Assembly: GCA_016294165.1 (NCBI GenBank)
Contig: JAEDCM010000041.1
Location: 1-12,327 of the forward strand
Direction of reading: 5' to 3'
Source: Anaeroplasmataceae bacterium
GTDB taxonomy: Bacteria; Bacillota_I; Bacilli_A; Acholeplasmatales; JAEDCM01
Length of the DNA stretch: 12,327 bases
Shown here: positions 5,682-12,327 of the stretch, piece by piece
Numbering within the stretch: the stretch's first letter is position 1
How the letters are laid out: each line of letters opens with the position of its first letter
The notes under the pieces: model-generated
Told to the model about the DNA's origin: nothing
The model's database searches: none
Seen by the model: only the letters and a program-made list of their open reading frames with translations
Translations under genes and position numbers: made by a program

Positions 5682-7862
5682 TTAATCATGAATCATTGTT
5701 AATGCTACTTTATGTTTAACTAAATCAACATTTAAAACCCAAACCTTAACAACATCACCAACATTTAACACATCAAGCGGATGTTTAATAAAGCTTTTAG
5801 AAATCTTAGATATATGAACCAATCCATCCTCATGTAATCCACAATCAACAAATGCTCCAAAATCTACAACATTTCTTACAACACCTTGAAGTTCCATTCC
5901 TGGTTTCAAATCCTCTAGCGTTAAAGCTTCACTTCTTAATAATGGTTTATCTAATTCATCACGTGGATCGCGTGCAGGAGCAATAAAAGCATCTAGGATG
6001 TCTGTCAATGTATATAAATCAACGTTCAATTCTTGAGCTAATTTTTCATGATTGCATTTATTTACCTTAGCCTTTGTCTCTTCTGTTCCAAATTCTTTAA
6101 TGTCTAGTTCTTTCATAACCTTTTGAGCAATATCATAGCTTTCAGGGTGAATGCTTGTCGCATCAAGGATATTTTTCCCCGATAAAATTCTTAAAAATCC
6201 AATTGCTTGCTCGAACGCTTTTGGTCCAAGTTTTGGAACCTTTTTAATTTCTTGACGTGATGTAAACTCTCCATTTTCCTCACGATATTTAATGATATTT
6301 TCCGCAATTGATTTATTTACACCTGATACATATGACAATAAAGATTTTGAAGCTGTATTAACATTAACTCCAACTTGATTAACAGCCGTTGAAACAACAA
6401 AATCTAGAGAATCCGATAATTTTGATTGAGTAACATCATGTTGGTATTGTCCAACCCCAATTGATTTAGGATCAATCTTAACAAGCTCACTTAGTGGATC
6501 TTGTAGACGCCTTGCAATACTAACAGCACTTCTTTCCGCAACATCATATGTTGGGAACTCCTCCTTGGCTAATTGCGAAGCTGAATAAACTGATGCCCCT
6601 GCTTCATTAACTATGCTGTAAAACACTTTACTAGACGTTTTTCTTAAGGTATTAGCAATAAACTCCTCAGTCTCTCTACTTGCTGTTCCATTACCAATCG
6701 CAACGATTTCAATATTATATTTTTTAATTAAATTTAATACTGTTCTTTCAGCCTTTAAAATTCGTTCTTCAGGAACCTTCTCACCCTCAAATTTTTGGTT
6801 TTGATACAAGATATCCTTATCCAAAACCTTACCTGTTTTATCCACAACCGCAATTTTACATCCTGTTCTAAAAGCTGGGTCAACTCCTAAAACAACCTTG
6901 CCCTTCATTGGTGGAGTTAGTAATAAATTTCTTAAATTAACTGAAAAAATATTAATAGCATTTTCTTCAGCCTTCTCTGTTAATTCACTTCTAACCTCAC
7001 GCTCAATTGACGGATAAATTAAACGTTTATAGCTATCTGAAATTGCTTCTTTTACATCATCTACGACAAATGAATCATTGTTTTTAATAATCTTTGAATT
7101 TAATAAATTGATCATCACATCATGATTAGCCTCAACACCAACAGTTAAAACCTTTAAATCTTCTCCACGATTGAAAGCTAAAACGCTATGTGGCTTAACC
7201 TTCTTTAGTTCTAATTCATAATCATAATACATTTCAAAGACATGAGTTGGATCAAGATCATCACTTTTAGTTTTCTTTTTCTTACAAACGATTTTTCCAA
7301 TCTTATTTAACTCATTACGAAGCATCTTACGATAAGCAGCATTATCACTAATCCATTCGGCAATAATATATTTTGCACCTTGTAATGCTTGCTCATATGT
7401 TATATTTTCTTTAACATATGGATTTACTATATCTTCAAGCTTTCCTTTAGTAGGGAATGCCATAATTTGTTTGGCAAGTGGTTCTAAACCTAAAGCAATA
7501 GCCTCTGTAGCCTTTGTTTTCTTTTTTTCCTTAAACGGACGATATAAATCTTCGATTTCAACCAATTTATTCGCTTTTTCTATCTTTTGCTTTAATTCAT
7601 CAGTAAGCATTCCTTTTTCTTCAATTAAACGAATAACTGCTTCTTTTCGCTTGGCTAAAGCTTCACCATATTCATAGTTTTGAGATATTTCTCTAATTTT
7701 CTCTTCGTCTAAAGCCCCAGTTAACTCCTTACGATATCGAGCAATAAACGGAACAGTGTTTCCTTCCTTTAATAAATCTAAAACAACCTCAACTTGCTTT
7801 AAACTGATATTTAAGGTATCCGCAATGTTCTGTTTTAATTCCTTGTTTAAATATTCTTCCAT
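5682..7862 (-). CDS. tex: Tex-family transcription accessory protein, S1 RNA-binding
   Basis: A full-length Tex protein of 726 residues from the ATG at 7862. Tex is a cytoplasmic nucleic-acid-binding factor tied to RNA polymerase and transcript processing. Domains in order: N-terminal Tex helical region (1-about 190, with the V-P-F-I-A-R-Y-R-K-E motif near 37-46); YqgF/RNase H-like domain (about 320-450, with GVDPAFRTG); helix-hairpin-helix pair (about 499-560, VNVNTAS and KVPKLGPKAFEQAIGFLRI); and C-terminal S1 domain (about 652-724, GVVRNVVDFGAFVD and DGLVHIS). An ATG at 7880 would add six residues, but it coincides with the predicted transcription start. AAGGAG (7871-7876) is 8 nt from the ATG at 7862, so that start is preferred. 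The gene has its own promoter; no convincing terminator follows. Confidence 0.96.
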   Translation of the reverse strand: MEEYLNKELKQNIADTLNISLKQVEVVLDLLKEGNTVPFIARYRKELTGALDEEKIREISQNYEYGEALAKRKEAVIRLIEEKGMLTDELKQKIEKANKLVEIEDLYRPFKEKKKTKATEAIALGLEPLAKQIMAFPTKGKLEDIVNPYVKENITYEQALQGAKYIIAEWISDNAAYRKMLRNELNKIGKIVCKKKKTKSDDLDPTHVFEMYYDYELELKKVKPHSVLAFNRGEDLKVLTVGVEANHDVMINLLNSKIIKNNDSFVVDDVKEAISDSYKRLIYPSIEREVRSELTEKAEENAINIFSVNLRNLLLTPPMKGKVVLGVDPAFRTGCKIAVVDKTGKVLDKDILYQNQKFEGEKVPEERILKAERTVLNLIKKYNIEIVAIGNGTASRETEEFIANTLRKTSSKVFYSIVNEAGASVYSASQLAKEEFPTYDVAERSAVSIARRLQDPLSELVKIDPKSIGVGQYQHDVTQSKLSDSLDFVVSTAVNQVGVNVNTASKSLLSYVSGVNKSIAENIIKYREENGEFTSRQEIKKVPKLGPKAFEQAIGFLRILSGKNILDATSIHPESYDIAQKVMKELDIKEFGTEETKAKVNKCNHEKLAQELNVDLYTLTDILDAFIAPARDPRDELDKPLLRSEALTLEDLKPGMELQGVVRNVVDFGAFVDCGLHEDGLVHISKISKSFIKHPLDVLNVGDVVKVWVLNVDLVKHKVALTMIHD

Positions 7863-7886
7863 TAAATTCACTCCTTGCATAGACTT

Positions 7887-7915
7887 ATTTTACCACTTTT
7901 AAAATGCATTAACAA
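7887..7915 (-). promoter_or_regulatory. Promoter of tex
   Basis: TTGTTA (7910-7915), a 17-bp spacer ending in TGG, and TAAAAT (7887-7892). This combines a -35 box with an extended -10. The leader to the ATG at 7862 is short, about 18 nt. Confidence 0.65.
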
Positions 7916-7940
7916 TAAAAAAACTCCCTAAGGAGTTTTT
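7916..7940. terminator. Intrinsic terminator after the one-pass membrane protein gene
   Basis: A 9-bp stem AAAAACTCC/GGAGTTTTT (7919-7940) with a 4-nt loop starts right after the TAA stop and is followed on the minus strand by a T-run and TTATTG. It directly abuts the -35 box of tex. Confidence 0.9.
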
Positions 7941-7941
7941 A

Positions 7942-8685
7942 TTAATCATTATCTTTGATATATTTAATTGCATCTCTAAATATTTCAACATATGTAACAT
8001 CTGTTAAAGTTTCTGTTGCTGTAACAACTGTACCTTCGCCTTCATCAGTTACCTTAATTAACATTGGTGACGATAATGAAATTGTCTTTCCTTCGTTTTC
8101 AATATTTCCTGTGTTTATACTAGTCGCATTATTACTATCAGCTAAATCGATAATATAAACATACCAGTTTTGTGAATTGATAGCTGTATCCATCAATTTT
8201 AAAATTCCATCTGCCGCAATTTCAATTTCATAACATGCGTTATTATCTTTTTTAACATCATAATCGTCTGGATCAATATTACGATAGTCATCACTATTAT
8301 AAACATATACAAAATAATTGTCTGGTGCTGGTTTATTTCCTATTTTTCCATCAACAGTAAATAAATCGTCGGTTGTAATAATCTTAACACGAGGACCATG
8401 TGTTCTATCAAATGATGGATTGTTCTTATAATCATCATCAAAATGCTTTTCAACCTTTAACTCAATTGCGTTATCCTTAGTTTCAGATGAAGAATCCTTC
8501 TTATCAAAGACCCAAACTAGAAGAATTGCGATCATTCCTATAATAATTGCTAAAGATATAATACTAACAACTATTTGGAATATTCTATTTTTTCTATCTT
8601 TTGGAGATAATTGCTTCTTTTCTTTCTTAACGCCTTTTTCTTTTTTTTCGATAATTTGGTTATTTTTACCTAATGTACGAGCCAA
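7942..8685 (-). CDS. One-pass membrane protein of unknown function, possible degenerate thioredoxin-like outer domain
   Basis: Not recognised. It has 247 residues from a TTG start. A highly basic cytoplasmic N-terminus (about 1-33, rich in Lys) is followed by one transmembrane helix (about 35-60) and an acidic outer domain of about 185 residues. The pattern F-V-Y-V-Y, a single Cys, a helix, then W-Y-V-Y-I-I-D-L, Asn-Ala, SSPMLIKV and a final helix has the strand order of a thioredoxin fold, with SPMLI where a cis-Pro loop would sit. No CxxC is present, so a redox role is unlikely; this fold guess is weak. The start is chosen as TTG because AAGGAG (8694-8699) overlaps the in-frame GTG at 8694 but is 8 nt from the TTG. 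The gene has its own promoter and terminator. Confidence 0.75.
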   Translation of the reverse strand: MARTLGKNNQIIEKKEKGVKKEKKQLSPKDRKNRIFQIVVSIISLAIIIGMIAILLVWVFDKKDSSSETKDNAIELKVEKHFDDDYKNNPSFDRTHGPRVKIITTDDLFTVDGKIGNKPAPDNYFVYVYNSDDYRNIDPDDYDVKKDNNACYEIEIAADGILKLMDTAINSQNWYVYIIDLADSNNATSINTGNIENEGKTISLSSPMLIKVTDEGEGTVVTATETLTDVTYVEIFRDAIKYIKDND

Positions 8686-8693
8686 ATTAATCA

Positions 8694-8699
8694 CTCCTT
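8694..8699 (-). promoter_or_regulatory. Ribosome site that favours a TTG start
   Basis: AAGGAG shares its last base with the first base of the upstream GTG candidate (8692-8694), so it cannot serve that codon. The in-frame TTG at 8683-8685 has ideal 8-nt spacing and begins Met-Ala-Arg-Thr. Confidence 0.6.
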
Positions 8700-8717
8700 C
8701 TAAAAATTACTATATAT

Positions 8718-8746
8718 ATTATAAAGGAAAAATCCCCGTTATGCAA
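8718..8746 (-). promoter_or_regulatory. Promoter of the one-pass membrane protein gene, inside the preceding terminator
   Basis: TTGCAT (8741-8746), 17 bp and a perfect TATAAT (8718-8723). The -35 box lies in the loop of the hairpin at 8729-8754, so the end of one gene and the start of the next are overlaid. Confidence 0.75.
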
Positions 8747-8754
8747 GGGATTTT
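8729..8754 (-). terminator. Hairpin terminator after the LolA-like lipoprotein gene
   Basis: An 8-bp stem AAAATCCC/GGGATTTT with a 10-nt loop overlaps the TAA stop (8753-8755). The minus-strand tail is ATTTTTCCTTTAT, so the U-run is short and partly within the stem; strength is moderate. Confidence 0.65.
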
Positions 8755-9739
8755 ATTCTTTAATGCTTCTAAATGAATTAGCAATATTAATCATCTCATA
8801 CCCTTCTAGGGTATTTGAAAAAATTAGATACTCCATTTTGTTAGAATACCATGATAAAACATTGTCTGACAGTGACCCAAATCCACTATCTAACAATACA
8901 ATTTCACCATACATATTGATATACTCCATATCAAGTGATGAGTCAACCTTTATTTGAGAAATCACAATTGTATTATCTCCACCATAAAGACTTGTTTTAT
9001 TAGTATTATCATCATCTTCATAAGAATCCTCTAATGTTGAGCCAACTGGAATGTAATTTGGCGTAAAAAAGACATTTTCTTCATTTCCAACTGTTCCTTC
9101 TCCTAACTCATTAATAGCCGTTTTCATATTATTCTCTTGATCAAAATCTGATTTGCTTAAATTAGGGCTTAAATCATAATCTGTAAAGTTTACAGTAACT
9201 AAGATTTCATTTTTTTCGTTTAATATTTCTAATGATTTTGGCAATAATGTTTTCTTATCAATAACAACCTTCTGCTTAGACCAATTTGCATTAGTTTTAT
9301 GATTTACTGATGAAATTACAAGATAATCATTATCTTTACTGATATTTACATTATTATCGTTAATAATATCTTTATAAATTGATTTTAACAAATAACCATT
9401 ACTCGAATTTGATGGCCATTTACTATTAAATTTAAAGCATTTGTTTAACTCAGGATTTAAAACAAAAACACCGTTTTCATTTTTAACTATTACTTGTATA
9501 CTATTATTCTCCCGACTCTTTAGTTTTACAATATAATTTTCATCTAAATTTTTAATCTCTAAATCGTAAACAATCTCCCGATCATCTTTTTTTATTGCCA
9601 TAGTAGCATTAACCTTGTATGAATCAATTTTATCCATTTTCTTTCCTAACGATTCAATTAAATTCCCGGTTGTTGTTTTACCACAGCCACATAAAAATAA
9701 AGCTAAAAAAGCAATTATTGTTCCTAATATTTTTTTCAA
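8753..9739 (-). CDS. LolA-like lipoprotein of the YdcC/GerS type
   Basis: A 328-residue lipoprotein with signal peptide and lipobox LCGC (lipidated Cys19). Residues about 25-200 match the LolA-like fold of Firmicute sporulation/germination lipoproteins such as YdcC and GerS: a KMDKIDSYK start, alternating beta strands with VIVKNENGVFVLNPELNK (83-100), F-K-F-x-S-x-W-P-x-N-S-S (102-113) and a KSIYKDIINDNN helix. The rest (about 222-328) begins F-T-P-N-Y-I-P-V-G and ends in a DUF4367-like region, also seen in YdcC-type proteins. The fold is expected to bind a hydrophobic ligand at the membrane surface. The start codon is TTG (9737-9739), 7 nt from AGAGGTG, and gives the expected Met-Lys-Lys signal start. 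Whether this organism sporulates cannot be told here. Confidence 0.82.
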   Translation of the reverse strand: MKKILGTIIAFLALFLCGCGKTTTGNLIESLGKKMDKIDSYKVNATMAIKKDDREIVYDLEIKNLDENYIVKLKSRENNSIQVIVKNENGVFVLNPELNKCFKFNSKWPSNSSNGYLLKSIYKDIINDNNVNISKDNDYLVISSVNHKTNANWSKQKVVIDKKTLLPKSLEILNEKNEILVTVNFTDYDLSPNLSKSDFDQENNMKTAINELGEGTVGNEENVFFTPNYIPVGSTLEDSYEDDDNTNKTSLYGGDNTIVISQIKVDSSLDMEYINMYGEIVLLDSGFGSLSDNVLSWYSNKMEYLIFSNTLEGYEMINIANSFRSIKE

Positions 9740-9841
9740 ATAGATACACCTCTTTCGTCAATAAATTAATATGTAATAAAAATAAAAAAAATGTATGAAT
9801 TTTAAAAAACATCTAAAAATAATACTAAAGGAGGTTTTTAT

Positions 9842-10051
9842 ATGTCAATTTTTCAAAAGTTGTTATTAGTAATCACCATTATTGGGGCACTAAATTGGGG
9901 ATTAATTGGAATTTTCGAATTCAATCTAGTAAGCTTCCTATTTGGAATTGATTCATTTTTAACACGAAGTGTATACACAATTGTTGGCCTTGCAGGAATA
10001 GTCAATATTGCTCTTTTAACCCTTAGAAACGAAAAAAATAATAGATTTTAG
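9842..10051 (+). CDS. DUF378 family small membrane protein (YuzA-like)
   Basis: A 69-residue protein with two transmembrane helices. The first carries the family signature I-x-G-A-L-N-W-G-L-I-G (14-24), followed by F-x-x-x-L-V-S-x-L-F-G; the second (about 43-62) contains VYTIVGLAGI. This is the standard DUF378 pattern and length. No function is established. AAAGGAGG (9827-9834) lies 7 nt before the ATG. It is divergent from the LolA-like gene with 102 bp between start codons; that spacer is very AT-rich and shows no promoter I trust on either strand. No convincing terminator follows. Confidence 0.9.
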   Translation: MSIFQKLLLVITIIGALNWGLIGIFEFNLVSFLFGIDSFLTRSVYTIVGLAGIVNIALLTLRNEKNNRF

Positions 10052-10066
10052 AAAAAAATCTCAAAA

Positions 10067-10092
10067 AATTTGCATTTAATGAGAATTTGCAT
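10067..10092 (+). repeat. Direct repeat AATTTGCAT x2 upstream of the XRE regulator
   Basis: AATTTGCAT occurs at 10067-10075 and 10084-10092, 17 bp apart start to start, ending 11 bp upstream of the -35 box of the regulator gene. It may be an operator or activator site for that regulator or another factor; chance is possible in such AT-rich DNA. Confidence 0.35.
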
Positions 10093-10103
10093 ACTATAGA
10101 ATG

Positions 10104-10131
10104 TTGAAATTATCCTTTATAATAGTATAAA
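10104..10131 (+). promoter_or_regulatory. Promoter of the XRE-family regulator gene
   Basis: TTGAAA (10104-10109), a 16-bp spacer and TATAAA (10126-10131). A second TATAAT at 10118-10123 lacks a -35 box. The predicted leader is about 35 nt and contains AAAGGAG at 10158-10164. Confidence 0.55.
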
Positions 10132-10172
10132 ATACATATATAAAATACACTACACATAAAGGAGAAATTTTC

Positions 10173-10424
10173 ATGGATGATTTCGTATTAAAACTAGGCC
10201 AAGCAATTAGGGAGCTTAGAACAAAGAAAAAGCTATCGCAAGAAAAATTAGCATTGAAGGCTAACCTACACCGCACCTATATTGGAGCAATAGAGCGCGG
10301 AGAAAAAATACCAACAATATTAACTGTTCACAAAATTATGCTTGCTCTAGAAATAACTGAGGAGTCACTCTTTCGAGTTACTTATCAGAAGCTAAATCAT
10401 GAATACGACGAAAACGATGATTAA
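10173..10424 (+). CDS. XRE-family HTH regulator, resembling restriction-modification controller proteins
   Basis: An 83-residue protein that is almost entirely one Cro/C1-type helix-turn-helix domain. LSQEKLALKA (21-30) is the first helix pair, and the recognition helix with HRTYIGAIERGE (33-44) follows. The H-R-T-Y-I-G-x-I-E-R-G-E wording is typical of C proteins of restriction-modification systems and related small dimeric regulators that bind their own promoter. The tail is acidic. The start is firm: ATG 8 nt after AAAGGAG. No methylase or nuclease gene is in the window, so it is either an orphan or a general small regulator. Its last 47 bp overlap the 3' end of whiA on the opposite strand, so no terminator space exists between them. 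Confidence 0.9.
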   Translation: MDDFVLKLGQAIRELRTKKKLSQEKLALKANLHRTYIGAIERGEKIPTILTVHKIMLALEITEESLFRVTYQKLNHEYDENDD

Positions 10425-11289
10425 GACCTGATTTAGTGATAACTTTACCGTATTCAATTTCGTATAATTCCCTTAATTCATTAAATGAAGCAAGGGGATT
10501 TTTTTTACGTAATTCCATAACCTCTTTAAGCTTTTCATCAATTTTTGAACTCCCAACCTGAGCTTCAAGAATTTCTATATCATGTAATTGTTGTTTTGCC
10601 GCAACTATTGTTTTTTCTTCATTCGCAATTTCACAGTTTACCTTACGATTGACTTGATTGTTTATCTCCCTAGTCAATCTAATATCTTCAAACTTAAAGT
10701 ACATATTTGAAGCACCTATAATATACAAACAATCTTGTATTTTTTGCGCTTCCTTAATATAGACAATAAGTTCTTGTCTTCTTCTTGTAATTTTAGAATT
10801 CAAATCAAAATCGTTTAAAAGGCTTTGAACAAAAATAGCATCTTGTTCATTTTTCACCTTAATCTCTAAATGGTAGGAATTATTAGGGTCATTTACTGAA
10901 CCTCCAACTAAAAATGCCGCACGCAAATAGGCTTTCTTAGTTTCCTCATCATTTATGAACTTCAGTTTTCCTTGATAATCATAGCGCATAAGCTCAAATT
11001 CCTCAATGATTGAAAGAGCATCATTTATAACAAGATAATAAATATCATCTTTCGTTAAATTTTGTTTTTTTGTTAATAACTCAGTTTCAACTAAAAAGAA
11101 CGCTTTAATGTGTGATAAAAACCTACGCGCAACACTACTATTCATTGTTTGAAAAGTTAAATGAGCTCCATCGCGATTAAATATAATATCTGTTCCCATC
11201 TGTAAAAAAGCTGATAATTCAGCCTTTTTACATTCATCTTCAACTTTTATTTTAGATAATTCATCTTTTATTTGTTTGGCAAACGACAT
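10378..11289 (-). CDS. whiA: WhiA, DNA-binding regulator with LAGLIDADG-like domain
   Basis: A 303-residue WhiA orthologue from the ATG at 11289. The N-terminus F-A-x-Q-I-K-D-E-L (3-11) and C-K-K-A-E-L-S-A-F are family marks. The central part is the degenerate homing-endonuclease-like (LAGLIDADG) fold with R-A-A-F-L-V-G-G-S near 122-130. The C-terminal helix-turn-helix (about 225-300) ends SGLNHRFRRIHDLA, the usual WhiA finish. In Bacillota WhiA influences cell division and chromosome organisation; in Streptomyces it controls sporulation. A TTG one codon upstream is the alternative start, but GGAG (11299-11302) is 9 nt from the ATG. It lies only 6 bp after yvcK, and its ribosome site overlaps the yvcK stop, so the two are probably coupled. 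Its 3' end is antisense to the XRE gene. Confidence 0.96.
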   Translation of the reverse strand: MSFAKQIKDELSKIKVEDECKKAELSAFLQMGTDIIFNRDGAHLTFQTMNSSVARRFLSHIKAFFLVETELLTKKQNLTKDDIYYLVINDALSIIEEFELMRYDYQGKLKFINDEETKKAYLRAAFLVGGSVNDPNNSYHLEIKVKNEQDAIFVQSLLNDFDLNSKITRRRQELIVYIKEAQKIQDCLYIIGASNMYFKFEDIRLTREINNQVNRKVNCEIANEEKTIVAAKQQLHDIEILEAQVGSSKIDEKLKEVMELRKKNPLASFNELRELYEIEYGKVITKSGLNHRFRRIHDLASDK

Positions 11290-11295
11290 CAATAA

Positions 11296-12267
11296 TCACT
11301 CCATCATATCAATTAAAATCTTGAAAATATAAGCTGCTAATTTATTTTGATTATGTCTTATATAAGCATCTTCTATATAAATAAATTTACTTCTTTGGAC
11401 AATAATATTCATACTCTTAACATTTTCAATATCTGCTTCTACTAAATAGCTATTTTCTTCATTGTATCTTTTTAGAATATCACAATCGATATCCATACAA
11501 TCATTAGCTAACACTACATCAATTTGTTCAGTACTAATAACATCCGCTAAGGCCTTCACGTGATCTGATAGCTTATAGCCATTGGTTTCTCCATCTTGAG
11601 TCATAACATTAGCTACGTATACCTTTGGCGCTTTTGATTTTTTCAAAGCCTCTTTTACCTCATCAAAAAATAGATTTGGAATTAAACTTGTGTATAGACT
11701 ACCCTGTGAATATACAATAATATCCGCTGCATTAATGGCTTCAATTACCTTTTCATTAACTTCAAAGCTTCCATATGGCCTAACCGATGCAATCTTTTTA
11801 TTCATTGTTACAATTGAGCTCTCGCCAACCGCACTAGTTCCATCCTCAAAGGTTGCCTCAATAATGATTGGGGTTTTCGCAACCGGCAAAACTTGATGCT
11901 TAACATTTAATATTGTAGCTAATTGCTCAATAGCTTTACTCATATTATTATCATTCATTCCGCTCAAAGCAGCCAAAATAATATTCCCAACAGTATGACC
12001 ACCTAAACCATCAATATCACTTGGAAAACGATAACTAAATAAATCATTAAATAAATCCTCATTGCTTGATAATGATAACAACACACGTCTGATATCTCCT
12101 GGAGGAAGCATGTTAAAAAGATCTCGTAATTTTCCACTTGATCCACCATCATCCCCCACTGTTACAACCGCCGTAACATCCAATGGATATTTCTTTAGTC
12201 CTCGTAGTAGATTACTTAATCCACTTCCTCCACCAAAAACAACAATCTTATAATTTTTATCTATCAT
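11296..12267 (-). CDS. yvcK: YvcK/CofD-like protein (gluconeogenesis factor family)
   Basis: A 323-residue YvcK of normal length. Nucleotide-binding motifs are in place: FGGGSGLSNLLRGLK (11-25), TVGDDGGSSGKLRD (36-49), PPGDIRR (55-61) and GGHTVGN (89-95). In Bacillus subtilis YvcK is needed for growth on gluconeogenic carbon sources and for normal shape, binds UDP-GlcNAc and localises in the cell. The conserved Bacillota order is rapZ-yvcK-whiA; here the downstream whiA is present and rapZ would lie beyond the right edge. An in-frame TAA directly precedes the ATG, which fixes the most upstream start. The ribosome site is weak (GTGAG, 4 nt away), so it may rely on coupling to an upstream gene. 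Confidence 0.95.
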   Translation of the reverse strand: MIDKNYKIVVFGGGSGLSNLLRGLKKYPLDVTAVVTVGDDGGSSGKLRDLFNMLPPGDIRRVLLSLSSNEDLFNDLFSYRFPSDIDGLGGHTVGNIILAALSGMNDNNMSKAIEQLATILNVKHQVLPVAKTPIIIEATFEDGTSAVGESSIVTMNKKIASVRPYGSFEVNEKVIEAINAADIIVYSQGSLYTSLIPNLFFDEVKEALKKSKAPKVYVANVMTQDGETNGYKLSDHVKALADVISTEQIDVVLANDCMDIDCDILKRYNEENSYLVEADIENVKSMNIIVQRSKFIYIEDAYIRHNQNKLAAYIFKILIDMME

Positions 12268-12278
12268 TTATCTCACGT

Positions 12279-12317
12279 ATAATCAATTTAGATAGGTTTG
12301 ATATCTTTATTGATTAT
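12279..12317 (-). other. Hairpin just upstream of yvcK
   Basis: An inverted repeat of 9 bp (ATAATCAAT/ATTGATTAT), a 2x2 internal loop, 5 further bp (AGATA/TATCT) and a 7-nt loop. It ends 11 bp before the yvcK ATG. No T-run follows on the minus strand, so it is not a standard terminator. The minus strand is also open in one frame from the right edge to a TAA at 12288-12290, which could be the tail of an upstream gene (rapZ by synteny), but 12 codons are too few to identify it. Confidence 0.4.
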
Positions 12318-12327
12318 TTCTCCTTTC

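Noticed and set aside
10059..10084. TCTCA...TGAGA inverted repeat after the DUF378 gene as a terminator
   Set aside because: Only a 5-bp stem with a 16-nt loop and no T-run.
10364..10381. GTAACTC-GAAA-GAGTGAC hairpin at the whiA stop as a whiA terminator
   Set aside because: The stem has a mismatch and no T-run follows on the minus strand; it lies within the XRE coding sequence.
12268..12327. Annotated 3' end of rapZ at the right edge
   Set aside because: A frame is open to a TAA at 12288-12290, but 12 codons give no recognisable RapZ ending; synteny alone is not enough.

Overview
This is an AT-rich window with short spacers, strong AGGAGG-type ribosome sites and UGA used as a stop codon (for example at 2045-2047 and 11296-11298). 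It carries tex, yvcK-whiA, a YdcC/GerS-like lipoprotein and CCA-encoding tRNA genes. This points to a low-GC Bacillota, probably a Bacilli/Erysipelotrichia-like, possibly gut, bacterium that uses the standard bacterial code. The species cannot be named from sequence alone.

Layout. The left edge (1-67, minus) holds the first 22 codons of a MerR-like HTH protein, possibly an IS607-type recombinase. Its control region is shared with a divergent VTT-domain (TVP38/TMEM64) membrane protein at 239-1003. A two-way hairpin terminator (1011-1036) closes that gene and the converging minus-strand pair behind it. The pair is a radical SAM/SPASM protein (2045-3397) whose TGA stop overlaps the ATG of a lipoprotein/membrane protein (1041-2048). 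The cytoplasm-facing tail of the second protein carries five Cys-Ala repeats. Upstream, behind its own terminator, is a transglutaminase-like lipoprotein with CxxC repeats (3466-5106). A four-gene tRNA operon follows (Ser-GCU, Glu-UUC, Val-UAC, Tyr-GUA; transcribed right to left, 5263-5616) with a consensus promoter and an intrinsic terminator. Next come tex (5682-7862), a one-pass membrane protein of unknown function (7942-8685) and a LolA/YdcC-like lipoprotein (8753-9739), each with its own terminator or promoter. On the plus strand are a DUF378 membrane protein (9842-10051) and an XRE-type regulator that resembles restriction-modification controller proteins (10173-10424). The latter overlaps the 3' end of convergent whiA (10378-11289), which is coupled to yvcK (11296-12267).

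How the genes fit together. Most of the window is housekeeping: tRNAs, Tex, and the conserved yvcK-whiA pair. The candidate new biology is the translationally coupled radical SAM enzyme and its Cys-Ala-tailed membrane protein. It looks like a maturase-substrate pair in which the target is a membrane protein and not a small precursor peptide. This role is inferred from gene coupling, the SPASM cysteines, a possible recognition-domain-like N-terminus and the repetitive Cys motif. No chemistry can be read from the sequence.
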